The notes below the pieces were generated by a model that was not told the origin of the DNA, ran no database searches, and was given only the letters and a program-made list of their open reading frames with translations. The translations under genes and the position numbers were made by a program. Positions 35,543-47,443 of a stretch of 64,000 nt of DNA are shown piece after piece. Each line of letters starts with the position of its first letter. Positions within the stretch are counted from its first letter, which is position 1. The DNA is from Rhizopus arrhizus (lineage: Eukaryota > Mucoromycota > Mucoromycetes > Mucorales > Rhizopodaceae): assembly GCA_024220505.1 (NCBI GenBank), contig JAKZZE010000036.1:124001-188000 (forward strand), in the 5' to 3' direction.

Positions 35543-36447
35543 TTAACAAGCACAATTACTTGAATTCTTATTGTTTGCGCTTCCATCACGTAAAAGATCA
35601 AGTCTTGCGCTACTACTTGAATTTACACCACCCCTATTATTCATCAAGTATTCATGAGGAATATTTTTTGCTATTTAAAATGTTATTATCATGTATTATC
35701 TCATTCAAATAGACTATACCAATTTCTATGAATACTGAATCAACATTCATGGAGTTTTTAGCACTTGTTTCAAAAAATAAAAGTCCTGCTTCAGATGCAT
35801 AAGCTGAAGCTTCTTCCAAAGGTACTTGTCGACTCACCGAATCATCCTTACTTCCTTCTTCAATTAAATCAACTTTGTTTCCAACCAAGGCAATCACAAT
35901 CTGAGAATGCGCTTGACGTTGAAGTTCTTTTACCCAACCTTTTGCTTTCTCCAAAGTTGACTATCAAAAATCATTTTAATACCAAGAGAAAATAAGATAA
36001 AAATAATGTCTTTCTTACTGCTTTTGTAACATCATAAACAACAACAGCAGCTTGAGCGTTTCTATAATACATAGGTGCTAAAGAATGAAAACGTTCTTGT
36101 CCTGCTGTATCCCAAATTTCAAATTTAATCGTCCTGTCATCCACTGTACATTTTTGAGTTAAAAAGGCAGCTAATATAAATCTGTTTAGCTTGCAACAAT
36201 AAATAAACCAAAGCTTTTTACCTCCAATAGTTGGTTCTCTACTCTCAATATATTCTCGATGAACAAAACGAGCAACTAGACTAGATTTACCGACAGCTGA
36301 TTCTCCTTTTTTTTTTTTCTTTTAATTAGTTTTTCTTTTTCGTCGCTGTTGACTTTTTATTTATTTACCTAATAAAACCAACTTGACTGGGATTGGCTTT
36401 TTATCATTTGCTGTAGAAGTTACTGAAGGTTCGGTCGGAGTAGGCAT
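35543..36447 (-). CDS. Rab5-type small GTPase, 227 aa
   Basis: Five exons: 36369-36447, 36222-36305, 36019-36170, 35720-35960 and 35543-35670; 684 bp in frame. P-loop GESAVGKSS, effector region [14 protein letters not shown] (diagnostic of Rab5/Vps21/Ypt51), [25 protein letters not shown] and ETSAK are all present. The tail ends CAC, a double-geranylgeranylation signal. Rab5 controls early endosome fusion and, in hyphae, long-range endosome motility. A short insert ([11 protein letters not shown]) follows the NKVD motif. Confidence 0.96.
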
Positions 36448-36508
36448 TTATAAAAAAAAGAAGTCGAAAAAGAAAAAACGCTATACAAGCTTTTTTTTGA
36501 GAAAAAAG

Positions 36509-36554
<46 letters not shown>

Positions 36555-37814
36555 ATGACGCAGAACTGCTGATAGAGTAGCAGTGAAACATTTATTCTAG
36601 TTACACATACCCACCCATAAATCTTTACAGTGTAGAATGAAAAAGTTGTCTATCAGAAAAAAAAAAAAGAAAAAGGCTTATGCAGAATGTGCTATTTATA
36701 AACATAGGCACATAATAATGCACTTCTGAATAAACACACATACATCAAGTTTGATTGCATATGACATTATATAACTCCTTTAATCCAATGTATAGTCTAT
36801 TATTGATCATAAAAGTGACTTTCAATGAATAGATAATCATCATTATTATGTATATCCCACAATACAATAGCTAGCAATTCCCTACTTACACATGGTTCAA
36901 AAAAAAAAAAAAAAAAAAAAAAGACATTGAAATCAAACAAGAATGTTCTCAGATAGACATTTACACCAATTCACGTGTTTTGTCCGAATTACAAGTGGAT
37001 CAAATTCTTTTTATTTTGGTTATCAGCTATAGCTTATGACATATCATACATAATCTTTTTCTTTAAATCTACTTGTAAGCTTCATGTGAAGTTTATGCTA
37101 ACCTTTATAGGAATTTAAATTTATTATTGTTTTTTTTAAAAAGAGAGAGAAAGAAGGCTGTTGAACATAGTTATTATGTGACTAAAGATTGAATTGTTTA
37201 TACAAACAGAACGTTACATTATTTTCTTTATTTTATATCCATTGGTGCAAAATAAGAAGATAATAATAAATCTAATAATAAATTAAAAACGTGCACAAAT
37301 AGATATTCCAAAAGTGTCTTCAAAAAGAAAAATATTATTGGACCTGCATAAAATTTATTTAAAGTCAACTTGGTTGATCACATAATAACACTCGACTTGT
37401 TTCAACTAAAATAAGGTATTGATTTACTCTTAAAAAACTATATTCACATTCGATCTTAAATAGGTAAAGGATATTGTTACACCTTAATTGCCTAGATTAG
37501 TTCAACATAAATAAAAATAGAGTAAATTATACAATACAGTAAACGTATTTTTTTATTTTTTTCAAATACATTATTAGCTTGTACCTCGGTTAATGTTCAA
37601 CATTCATTTTTCTGTGGCGAGTGACAATTGACAACGTGTTTATTAAGATCATCAACAGTGCTCGAGTATAAGTAAGACACGATGTAGTAGAAAAGGATAG
37701 ATAATTTCTTTCTATGACTTTATACTAAAGCTCAAACTTCTATCCTGACTAGATAAATAACACATGCAGCTATTATTATAAATCATTAATGCCATCATAT
37801 TTCAATTACAAAAC
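36448..37814. other. A-rich, gene-free region
   Basis: Upstream region of the Rab5 gene. A-rich tract at 36502-36552, further A-runs near 36899-36922, and no coding region recognised. Confidence 0.5.
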
Positions 37815-38200
37815 ATGCAATTTTTATTTTGCGCGTACATTTCAATTTTATTCTATACTTTTCTAAAGCACTGGCTCAAGGATCAAACACCTATCAAAGA
37901 ACGCGGCAGGACATCCGATCTGGCCTTACAGCCCTCAACTGTTACTTGTCTTGCCAGTTCAGTGTTTTTTCGCTCAGACGATCTATTTGTAGTGAGGATA
38001 GTCCCTCTGGCCTTCACTTTGAATCAAAATAATTCAATAGGATTTGAAAATATTAAGAAGGCCGATAAGCAGTCTTATAGCTGCGACTCTTGTATTCATT
38101 TTAGTAGATATAAATACCTGTCTTCAATTAGAATACTTTTTATTTTAAACCGAAATAAAGATCTGTCTCAAGAGATACCCGAGCTGTCTCTTTAAACATA
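37815..38200 (-). repeat. Coding-relic repeat, copy 2 (partner at about 5.5 kb)
   Basis: The 38105-38200 part resembles 5527-5620. Minus-strand translation gives IKSILIEDRYLYLL, against IKIILIEVRYSYLI in the first copy. A plus-strand open frame of 126 codons across the same DNA has no recognisable similarity and is probably spurious. Unknown element. Confidence 0.4.
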
Positions 38201-38518
38201 CTGTTCAAAAGCCTGTCATATTCGCATCCATTTAAGATTATCTTTAACAATCAGTGATATTGTTTTACTGCCCTCATGCATACCAATATCATCATCCACT
38301 TCAACATGTTATCGTGAATTGAAATATTTACTGAATTATATACAATCAAGACAAATAAGACGTTACGAGTCGATGATTATACATCGGTACTTTTACAGTA
38401 AGAATAAAAGGAATTATAAAGTGAAGTTAGGGCAAGTGTATAATAGCTCAAGTTAGTTTTGTTATTGGATAACACGCAAAGTGAACAATATGAATACGCA
38501 AGTAAAAAGTTCAAGTAC

Positions 38519-38554
<36 letters not shown>

Positions 38555-38644
38555 CAATAATACGTGTTTTCAATTTTTTAATTTTCGCTTTTCTTTCAAT
38601 TTCTTAATATTTTCATTGTTTTATTTATTTAGTCACAAAACGTC
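38201..38644. other. Spacer with 33-A tract
   Basis: A33 at 38521-38553, then a T-rich leader before the CLIP-170-like gene. Confidence 0.6.
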
Positions 38645-39960
38645 ATGTCAATAAAGACATGGCCAGATTACAAAAGATTACCTAATTCCCCATCTTCACC
38701 ATCTTCACCATCACAACATGAATCAGCTCTTGTTGTGGGCGACAAAGTACAAGTCAACTCACTTGTAGGTGTCATTCGATTTATAGGCACCACAGATTTT
38801 AAGCCTGGTACCTGGGCTGGCATTGAATTGGATAGAGTTGGATTTGGAAAAAATGATGGATCGATGGATGGGTAAAGCAAAACACGTTTTTACGTAAATT
38901 AAATGTGGCAAGTTTTTTAACCTTCTTTAGCAAGCGCTACTTTCTTTGTCCTCCCAAAACGGGGTTATTTGCTCCAATTACAAAAGTGACGAAAATAAAT
39001 CAACAGAAAAACCACTTCCACTATAGACCCTCAACACCTTATCAGAAAAAGCATGATTTACCAAAGAAAATGATGTCGATTGAAAACAATCAGGAAACAA
39101 TGTTATTACAACAAAGGATCGATTCTTTAGAAGCTGAAAATCAATTCTTAAAGCTTCATCATGAAGACAGAGTGCCTCTACTTCAAAAGCAGATGATTGA
39201 ATTAGAAACAAGATACGAACATGTCATTTCAGAAAAGAATAAAGAGATTCAAGCCAAGGATGAAAAGATTCGCGAATTGGAACAGATGGTGACCGAGATG
39301 AAAAAGGCAGGAATGGACAGTGTGGAGATGCTAGAGTCCATTGTTCAAAATCATGAGAAAAAAGTCGCGTCACTAGAGACAGCACTCTCGAAAGAAAGAA
39401 ACAAAATACAACAACTCGTGCAAGGACAAGATGACCTCCGTAAAGCTGGACTTGAGGCGGTTGAGTCAAATGAGCTGACATTGATAAAATTGGAAAAGGC
39501 AAAAGAGCATTGGAAGACAGAAAAGATTAGACTCCAAGAAGAGTTTGATAAAAGAGAATCACAGCTGAGGCGATCCCATCATCACGAGATTGAGACACTG
39601 TTGAAGGACATCACTGTTCTAGAGGATGTATTACAAAGCAAGATTGACAAAGAAAGCAATCTAGTCGAATCACTGAAACGCGAACAACGATACAGCAATA
39701 AGCTGATAGCAGAGATGAAATCAATAAAGTTGCAGATGAAAACCAATCATGGCATCATATTCAATTCAGCAATTGACTCTTATCGCAACAGCAGTCATAA
39801 TCGATGGTCTGTTCACAACAGGCTTGATACACCAATACAAGAAGAGGATGAAGAAGATGACGTTGTGTCCTGTACACTGTGTGGAAAGGACGACCACGAT
39901 TTATTTCATTGTAGTTTTCTACCAAACCGACGGCATACAATACAAACGCATATACACTAA
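38645..39960 (+). CDS. CLIP-170-like microtubule plus-end protein, 418 aa
   Basis: Exons 38645-38871 and 38931-39960. An N-terminal CAP-Gly domain at about residues 27-95 (VGDKVQVNSLVGVIRFIG, GTWAGIELD, GKNDGSMDGKRYF) is split by the intron at its GKNDG site. A long coiled coil follows (about 120-360), then a C-terminal zinc knuckle CTLCGKDDHDLFHC. The layout matches CLIP-170/Bik1/Tip1, which bind growing microtubule ends and the EEY tail of alpha-tubulin. The alpha-tubulin in this window ends EEY, so the ligand is present. Tip1 in fission yeast works with Tea4 at cell tips; a Tea4-like gene is at 7.7 kb. There is only one CAP-Gly, preceded by a Ser/Pro-rich stretch. Confidence 0.93.
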
Positions 39961-40899
39961 TCAACTTTATTTTTTTTTGTACATAATCCAAAAATAGCGC
40001 ATCTAAATTAAATAAACCCCTTTCTCTCATTTTGTCACATTGTAGTGTAACAATAAAATCGTCTTATTGGACCATGCTTGCATGCTAACCTGGCCCTTGT
40101 AGTGTTACTTGCATTTATTGTTTTTTTTGACATTCCGATCAGTTGGATGTCAGAATTTATTTCTCTTCACACAGAGATTTCCCATTGGTTGATGAAAGAG
40201 CTTGAATTAGCTTGAAAAGACATTTACTAAACACCCCAATACACTTGTACTTGTTCATCAAATTCGTATTTGCTCTAGAACCCTTTATTTATAATGCAAA
40301 TTTGTATATCTGATGCCCTTTCTGCGAAAGAGTCTAAGTGACACGTTGTACTATATGCATCTCTTGTTGAATTTTATCTGTCCCGAACAATCATTTCACA
40401 ATGCATACGATTAAATTATATCAATAAATCATATTTTTTAAGAAAAAAAATCTTTTTTTAAATTTCTGTACTCATCTTTTCTCTCTCTCTCCTTCTATTC
40501 CTACACTGGTTCATTCCTTCTTATCCATCTGTACATTGCAGTGACGGCACTTTAATTATTCAACATTGCAGGCGGTTCATGCATACATACCAAGTATATC
40601 AAGTTGCACAGCATTAGCTTATATTCATGATTGGTTTTCCTTACCATAATCTCGGATTTATTGTGAAACAAGGCTACATGTACAGTTTACGCAATTTTTT
40701 TTTTTTTAAAAAAAATTTAAATATTTCTCTATGAAATCCAATTAAGCACGTGATGCTTGTTGTATCTGTTCGCTCAGATTGGATTCATTATCATGAAATA
40801 CAGTAGAAAATAAAAAGCTCTTTTGGGATCAAGTGTAAAAAAAATCAGTGAAATAGTTTGTAGAAGATGGCAATAACAAAGTTTTGGGAACCAATTAAC
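39961..40899. other. Gene-free spacer
   Basis: No gene or repeat recognised beyond short homopolymers. Confidence 0.5.
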
Positions 40900-41460
40900 A
40901 AGAAACTAACCATGTGGAGGTCTGGTATGAGTATCTAATGGCAGCAAAGGCAACTTATCTCAAGCAAGATAGAATGCAGAGTTGATCCGCAGAGCATCCG
41001 AGGAGTGCTTGCAGAATTTGAGCGAGGAATCTTTGTTGATAAGGGATTTAAAAGAAATGACATCTGTGGTCAGCTCTGCTTATGAAGACAGTGGATCGCA
41101 AGCTTTTTTACATGATTGTCTGAATCGAATGGAGGCGGCAAGTCCCGGATTTGCAACCAGGAAGTCATCCAGGGCGTCTTTTTTATGCATCGGCTACGTC
41201 CTGTTCTTGTCATTGGCAATCAAAGGATTGGATCAAATGAGGCCATTGGCCGACAGCAAGAAAGCAGCTTTGAATGTTTATGTTGTTTTTGAGGATCCAA
41301 ACCATATTGCAAAATTTGCTTCTTGATGGACTTGAAAACCTCCAGACTGATTTCTTTAACGGAAGGAAGCATGTCGTTCCAAAATGAGGACTTGGATAGC
41401 TTATGCCATTGTTGATGTCTGCCATGTAAATGTGAGACATGAGTTTTTTCAAGATTACTC
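40900..41460 (-). pseudogene. LINE ORF2 C-terminal relic
   Basis: On the minus strand, PMASFDPIL, a TGA, then LPMTRTGRSRCIKK read as one frame, followed after a shift by CLHKQS and MSFLLNPLSTK. From memory this series (DPILWLP.., RSRCIRWR.GWLPG, ..SFLLN.LP) is the C-terminal part of repeated non-LTR elements in Mucorales. The TGA stands where Trp is expected (TGG to TGA). A 114-codon plus-strand frame over the same bases is a shadow. Confidence 0.5.
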
Positions 41461-41942
41461 CTGTAGGTAGTGTAAAAAATTAAGAGAGAAATTGAGCTTA
41501 AATGTAGCTTTCATTTTAAATATTGTTTAGTTATTTCGTTTGGAAAGCAATGAACTGATTGATCGCTAATTCATATTATAGCCGAGAGTGGATTATTTAT
41601 GCATAAAATCTAATGAATGAAAGATGGTCTGAAAATCTTGTGCAATAAAAGAGTTGATAATTAATTATATTTACCAGTTCCTCATTTATATCTTTTATAA
41701 CTACTAACGATAAAGATTTTAAAGACATGAAAAAATTACAATTTTTTAAGTCTTTTTTTTTTTTTTTTTTTTTTTGTAAAAGGAGGATTTTATTTGGGTG
41801 TCACAAGGCGTACACCATTGTAAGCATTAAATGAATTATAATCGAGGAGGAGTTTGTTCGTTTTTGTTATTTTTTGTAATCCGTGCAAATTTTGATACTG
41901 GTCACAAAGCCTGAGGTAGAGAACTGAGCAGAAACGTATGGA

Positions 41943-42173
41943 TTAGCTGTTTAGTGACCGATTACTGTTTTCTTTGTGAATCTTGAGGATTTGCCTAGTG
42001 GCTCTTGCTACTACTTCTTGAGGCCAGAATTGATGTTCTTCAAAAATAAATTTCCAGTGAAGTTGCCATAAAGAGAGCAGCACAGAAGCTATGATATCCA
42101 AGTAGGTCACAGAAAGTGAAGGAGCGACTTCAATGCCAGAGGAAGAAGGTACCCTTAAAGAAGTTGGACACAA
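41943..42173 (-). pseudogene. LINE ORF2 relic, second piece
   Basis: Minus-strand frame containing LLSLWQLHWKFIFEEHQFWP then VVARATRQILKIHKE, resembling the end region of non-LTR ORF2 proteins (HW.F.FD...F). It has the same orientation as the relic at 41 kb and the ORF1 relic at 45 kb, so all may come from one broken element. Confidence 0.4.
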
Positions 42174-42639
42174 CTGTGGCTGTGAGAATGTCTGAGAGTA
42201 CTTTGAATTAACGAAGAGAGAAAGTGCTGAAGTGGATGGGGAGTAAGGGAATGGATCGACATAGTAATTGTGTTTTTATTGATGACATATTAGAATGTCC
42301 TTGTCTGATAGTTAAAAAAAAATCGTAACAAGCTTTAATATTTGTCCTCCCTACCATTATAGGGTTGGTGGCAGTTCAGTAGCACTTGTACTGCCTAAAA
42401 TACTATGTAAATATGATAACTGTATTGTTTAAATAAAGAAAAGCTCGTTCTTGTCCACTTTTTTTTGGTTCCTTACTGTACTTTGAAATGAGATCGGATA
42501 TTGGTTATAGTCAAGGATAATCCGAAATATAAATCCCGGCACAGCAGGAAGATCTAAACGGGAAGTACCTACTAAACCCGTGCTTCCGGCAAACATTTCC
42601 TGTAATTTAACAATAGTATTATTGATACACTTAGTGTGC

Positions 42640-42960
42640 ATGAAACATCAAGCTGTCAATTCATCCTGGATAATGACGCTATACACAAGGTTCCTGCTGT
42701 TCAAGATCTAATCGAAAGCCGCGTATACAAAGCGGCTTACTTGCCTCCGCACTCGCCGTTTCTAAATTTAATTGAATTATTTGGTCAAAAATTGAGCCTA
42801 AAGTAAAAAGAGACTGTCCCACTGCAACCGATGATTTGAGTGCTAGAATCATTGAATCGGCAAGGCAATTCAGTATTGATGAAAGTCAGGGTTGGATCAA
42901 GCATTTTGTTTCATTTTCGATAGATGCTTGGCCGTTAACCCGGTAAAAACCAAAATTTAA
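42640..42960 (+). pseudogene. DDE transposase relic, copy D
   Basis: NDAIHKVPAVQDLIESR and YLPPHSPFLNLIELFGQK are the second-D and third-E motifs of a DDE (Tc1/pogo-like) transposase. The Asp next to N is retained. Stops follow within 30 bp, and there is no N-terminus. It differs in sequence from copies A-C. Confidence 0.7.
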
Positions 42961-43188
42961 ACAAAGAAAACAGAATTCAACAAAGCACTGCGCACAACAC
43001 CCCTTAAAGTGTACAGATATTTTCAAAAAAATTAGAGAAATAAAATTGATTATAAAAGAAATTTGATAAATACAGAACTTATGATAAAATGTGACAGCTC
43101 ATACTCAGACTTCATCATAATGTCAACTAAAGCTGTTTTCGTGGTAAAAATATAAATACTACAGGATTTGTATGATAAGGTAATATAT

Positions 43189-44306
43189 TTAACGGCGAGT
43201 GTGTAAAACCATACTATATGATACAGTAGGTAAAAGTTGATTTTTATCAACCACGGCGAACTCCTCATTGGAATTTGTATTGTCATCCATTTGCAAAGAC
43301 AGATTCATCGATTTCTACACGAAGCAGTTAATACCATGTATCTGTATTATAAATTGATAATTTACCTTCAATTGAATCAAATCCATTAGCATCTTCTCTG
43401 TACATTTGTATGTGGTATGGGATGTAGGCATCAGTCCCACAGAGATTCGCACGTAAGGATAATATCCATCATCAAAAGTAACCATATAGATTTCGTAAGA
43501 TAGGCCTAAGTTGATAATGTAAGCATTAGTCATTTTCCTTGCATTGTCCTTTTATTTTACTGCTCTATTTACCGTATATGATCACACCAAAAGTTACGGC
43601 TTTTCTCAATGATTTCGCATTCCTCAATCTCAAATGCAACTGTCTTTTACAAGTCTCAAGTATTCTAGTACGGGCAAGATCAATAGACGCTTTAGGTGTA
43701 TTGGCGGGTTTGACTTCCCCATTTCCTATTTCAAACAACTTGGTAGAAAACACCATATCTGGTCTCGAAGAAACTGTATCAGGCATTTTTTGCTTATTTA
43801 TCCATGTTGTGAAATCCCTGTATGATGATATGTAGTTTTAAGTCAGTATACACGTACAGTATAATATATTTTTTAGCATACCACAAAACTATTACTTTAT
43901 CGTGAGGAGACCATAAAGAACCAAATAAACAGCTTACTGATCTAGCAATAAAATCAATTTCGCCTGATTGCCATTCACTTGAATTTACGGAGTGATTCAA
44001 GTAAATACTCAAGGTTATATGATGAAGAGCTAGTTCTTCAACACTGTTAAGTTGAGCTCCTTCTACTTTCATAATGGTGTTATTATCCATAGCCTTTTCC
44101 ATTGATTTTATGCAGCTGATGATGTTTTCTGGTAGTCGTGCAATAGGTACTAAATATTGTTCCATTATTTTTGTTGGTTTGGGGCAGTCAAATAAAGCAG
44201 AAAGGAACAGCCTTTTATCCATATCTACTGGTTTCAAAGTCTTGTTCATAGCATCCTTATGAGCATCATCATACATTGACTTGATTTTTTCGTTGGTGGT
44301 AGTCAT
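43189..44306 (-). CDS. Hypothetical protein with candidate PD-(D/E)XK nuclease-like core, 311 aa
   Basis: Four exons: 43882-44306, 43573-43817, 43366-43505 and 43189-43314, 936 bp with phases that match at every junction, so the gene looks intact although it lies among transposon relics. The middle holds SRPDMVF, then GNGEVKPA 10 residues later, then LARTRILETCKRQLHLRLR. The spacing PD...ExK followed by a helix with Q is what PD-(D/E)XK nucleases show. After it come FGVIIYGLSYEIYMVTFDDG strands. The N-terminal 130 residues are helical. From memory, similar predicted proteins recur in Mucorales genomes. Nuclease function is a guess from motif spacing. A retroelement accessory or domesticated protein is possible. 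Confidence 0.6.
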
Positions 44307-44430
44307 TTATTTCTTTCCAAATGAAGTAATATTTAGCTCGCTCAGTGTCATTGTCCATATATAGCCTATCACGTTGGAAGAAGAAGATTCTTCCGTTTCT
44401 GTGGCTATCCATGGCAGCCTGATGTTGAGA

Positions 44431-45528
44431 CTAAGGAATATTTTTGGTAGCTTGGTCCACAATAACTATATCTGTAGTAACATGTGGATTGTCGGTATTT
44501 TCAGCATTAATTTCCATTAGAGTATCATCTCGTGGTTCAGCAGTTTCTGAGAAGAGAGCTTTCAAGACCTCTTGAGTGGATACTAAGATAGAGTCCTCCT
44601 CAGTTGCTAGCAAAGTAGAACAATGGATTCTTGGGTCATCACCAGATTCATTCCGAATAGAACGCTTACGTTTCATGGTATTCAAGATGAGAGGCTGGGA
44701 GGAGGTGATAGGCATAGTTATACCACTAGAAGCTTGGCTCGACTGGACCTCACCTAGATCGACTCTGTCCTGTGGAGCAGTAGGAGTCTTCCTGGCCTTT
44801 TTAAATGGCTTATTCTTGCTTTTTGCGCATTCAGCAGCAATATGGCCACTAGTGCGACAATTCCAACAAACACGGGATGAACGTCTTTGGACAATCAGGG
44901 ACGGCATGTCCTTCAGCATGACAGTAGCGACAGTAGGTGGGCATGTCACTCCACACAGCATAAAAGTCTTCATCTTCTGACTGGTACCAAGGAAGACGGT
45001 GAGAAAGGGGAGAGAATCTATCATCATTTTTTGGGGACGCCCAGTATAGCATAGCCCGTACCCATATAGGTGCTGGAGTGAAATTCTTGTAGGATTCCCA
45101 AATCAAGAACGAAGCCATGAGGTTCCAAACTCATTTTCAATTGCTCCTTAAGAATGTCCTCTTTAAGAAAGGGAAGATTGGATAGTCGAAGTCGAACTAA
45201 AGGGACAGCTGGATCTAAGGCTCGGCAAGATAAAAGCTTAACTGCATCATTTTCAAAAGTAATACCGTCTTTAAGAATGTGGTCAATGGCAGAATCTAAG
45301 GGATCAAAGTTGGTTTCAGCAATCTTTCAACCGCTTTCTTTAGTAGTTGCGACAGCGATTCGTGATGGAAATTGTTTCACAATTAAGGCCATAAACTGAT
45401 TGCCATTTGTGCCGTTCTAGGGCAGTGTTTTCGTACAAATCCCTTTGGCATTGCCCTTCTACCTCCATTGGATCGAACTTGGGAATTTCTTCAACAATGT
45501 TAAAGCAATGCATATATTCAGAAGGCAT
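44431..45528 (-). pseudogene. LINE ORF1 relic with zinc knuckles
   Basis: Minus-strand pieces in different frames: an N-terminal part near 45.4-45.5 kb (FDPMEVE), a middle piece with CRYCHAEGHAVPDC, and a C-terminal piece with CWNCRTSGHIAAECAKSK followed by an acidic tail. The layout matches the ORF1 at 14.2 kb, with the same two CCHC knuckles. At least two frameshifts. Ends just upstream of the PD-(D/E)XK candidate. Confidence 0.7.
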
Positions 45529-45658
45529 ATTATTATAGACATTTTTGTTTTTGGAGGGTAAGTATGCAAAACAAAAACAGTAATGCGCAAAGAGACTGGT
45601 TGTAAAAATAAAAGTAAATAGTAATATGCTCCAAGAGCCGCGTTTTATTTTCTTAATG

Positions 45659-45782
45659 CAGTCGTTCCAACGCCAAAGGGCGGTTTTTTAAAACCAAAGG
45701 GCGGGCCATTTTACGTATATTTGTATTATAAAACAGCCACCCTTTGGTTTTAAAAAACCGCCCTTTGGCGTTGGAACGACTG
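45659..45782. mobile_element. Palindromic 124-bp MITE
   Basis: Perfect 43-bp terminal inverted repeats start CAGTCGTTCCAACG and end CGTTGGAACGACTG, around a centre of about 38 bp. Each arm contains the words CCAAAGGG and GGCGGTTTTTTAAAACC. The CAGT...ACTG ends suit the Tc1/mariner superfamily. Flanks are TG on the left and TA on the right, so the expected TA duplication would need one change. Identical arms mean recent insertion or gene conversion. No coding capacity. It lies 300 bp before a transposase of that superfamily. Confidence 0.9.
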
Positions 45783-46084
45783 TATAGTAATAGATAATAT
45801 ATACAGAATTATGAAGTTTGTTCCCCATCCCCTTTTCCTTTATACCTTCAAAAGATACGTCGAATTCAATTTTTTTCCGAGGTGGGATCAAGTAAAGTAA
45901 ACCAAGTAGCGTTATTCCTTCCACCAGAGATACCATGAGCGAGATGCTACCACATTGGAGTTCGAGCTGAAGGAAACAAGGATTGTTGGATCAGTTTAGT
46001 GCCAAAACAAGTTGTCGTCCCCTTTTTTTTATTTTTTGTTCAAACTTTTGAGATTTATGCAATGACAAACACTTTTTATTTCGG

Positions 46085-47138
46085 ATGAGCATGGGCGAAA
46101 AAGCTTATGACCCCATGGAAGGTGTCGACCGAAATTACGAACCCAAACATTGTGTTTGAAACAATAACAAGTCGCCAGACTTATTTAGCTAATAAACCTG
46201 CTGAAAAGTATGTTGTGGAGAAAGAGGCTAAGGAAACAAAGAATTTAGACGCTAAGCCTGCTAAACCAGCAGTTTACAACACTTATACAGACAAACAAAG
46301 AGAGGATTTTATTAATAGAATGATTGAAAATTCTGAAGAGAAAAGAAATATTACTAAATTTGCCAAAGAACTTTTGATTAACCCGCGTACTGCGGAAAGA
46401 TAGTGGAAAACATACGAAAAGACGGGAGAGGTGCCCTATAAAAAATCAAAGAATAATAGTGGTCCAAAGAGTACCCCTACTATGGAACATGAGGACTACA
46501 TTAAGGATTTGCTAGATGACGATTCTCAGCTCTTTGCTGACAACATTATAGAAAAATTGACTAAACAGTTCCAGGACTTTTCTATATCAAAGTCGCAGCT
46601 TAATCATCATTTGAGAAGTACTGTGCAGATTACCGTCAAAAAGCCTCATTTTGAAGCCGAAGCCAGGAACTCTATTGACAATCTGGAGATAAGATACGAG
46701 TGGTTTATGAACTGGAAGGACAAAGATCGGGGCTATACAAAAAATTGCGTATTTATCGATGAAGCAAGATTCCATATAAATATGAGAAACAATTGGGTTA
46801 GATCACCAGCTGGAACTCGAGCTGTAGTAAAGACACCAAAAATAAAGGTAAACTCCCACTCACTTATTGGTACTATCCATTCGTCTACCCTACTTCGTGT
46901 CGTTTTGAAGTAGCCTGCTCCCAAATTTGCAACAGAAACTGTCGCTAAAAAGAAGAGAAAGGGTAACAGTGGAAAGAAGAGAGCTGTAGCTGAAGTCAAC
47001 GACGAAGAAGCTACCCCGGAGACTCTATCTTCTAGAATTGGTGAGGCTTGTAATGATGTTCGCTTTAGCGATCTTTATAGCTTTTGCCACCATTCCAAAC
47101 GACAAATTGTAAAGTGCTATACTCGAACTCCTTTCTAG
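46085..47138 (+). pseudogene. Tc1/mariner-type transposase, copy C (internally deleted)
   Basis: Starts MSMGEKAYDPMEGVDRNYE, changes frame near 46120, then runs through a helix-turn-helix region (YTDKQREDFINRMI, NITKFAKELLINPRTAER), a TAG at 46401, and the first catalytic motif NCVFIDEARFHINMRNNW. A TAG follows at about 46911, then PAPKFATETVAKK and a C-terminal RIGEACNDVRFSDLYSFC. The segment with the second D and the E is deleted, so it is inactive. It supplies the N-terminus that copies A and B lack. Confidence 0.85.
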
Positions 47139-47352
47139 GCCTTTCATTGAATAAAACATTTACTATTTTAAATTTCAACTCCTCGAAAACATTGCAAAAA
47201 GCAAAGCGCTACGTAGTAATTCAGTTAACCACCGTATGATTAAGTGCAATGGATTAAATCTAGTATTATCTTTATTTTATTATTTTTTATATTCGGTATT
47301 TGAACGACAATTTGTTTGGCACTAACCGACAAAGTATATCTCTTCTCTCAAT

Positions 47353-47443
47353 AATTGTATTTTTTTGTAACCGCCAATCATTTTTTTTGTAACGACCAAT
47401 TGCATTTTTTTGTGATCGCCAATTACTTTTTTTTGTAATAGCC
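47353..47443. repeat. Four tandem 22-23 bp units
   Basis: Units of the form AATTGYATTTTTTTGTAAYCGCC occur four times head to tail with a few differences. In the minus frame they read as a repeated Lys/Asn/Trp/Arg word, which is probably not real coding. Confidence 0.75.

Noticed and set aside
37815..38195. Plus-strand 126-codon frame
   Set aside because: The conserved frame shared with the 5.5-kb copy is on the minus strand.
40982..41326. Plus-strand 114-codon frame
   Set aside because: Opposite-strand shadow of the LINE ORF2 relic, which has recognisable motifs.
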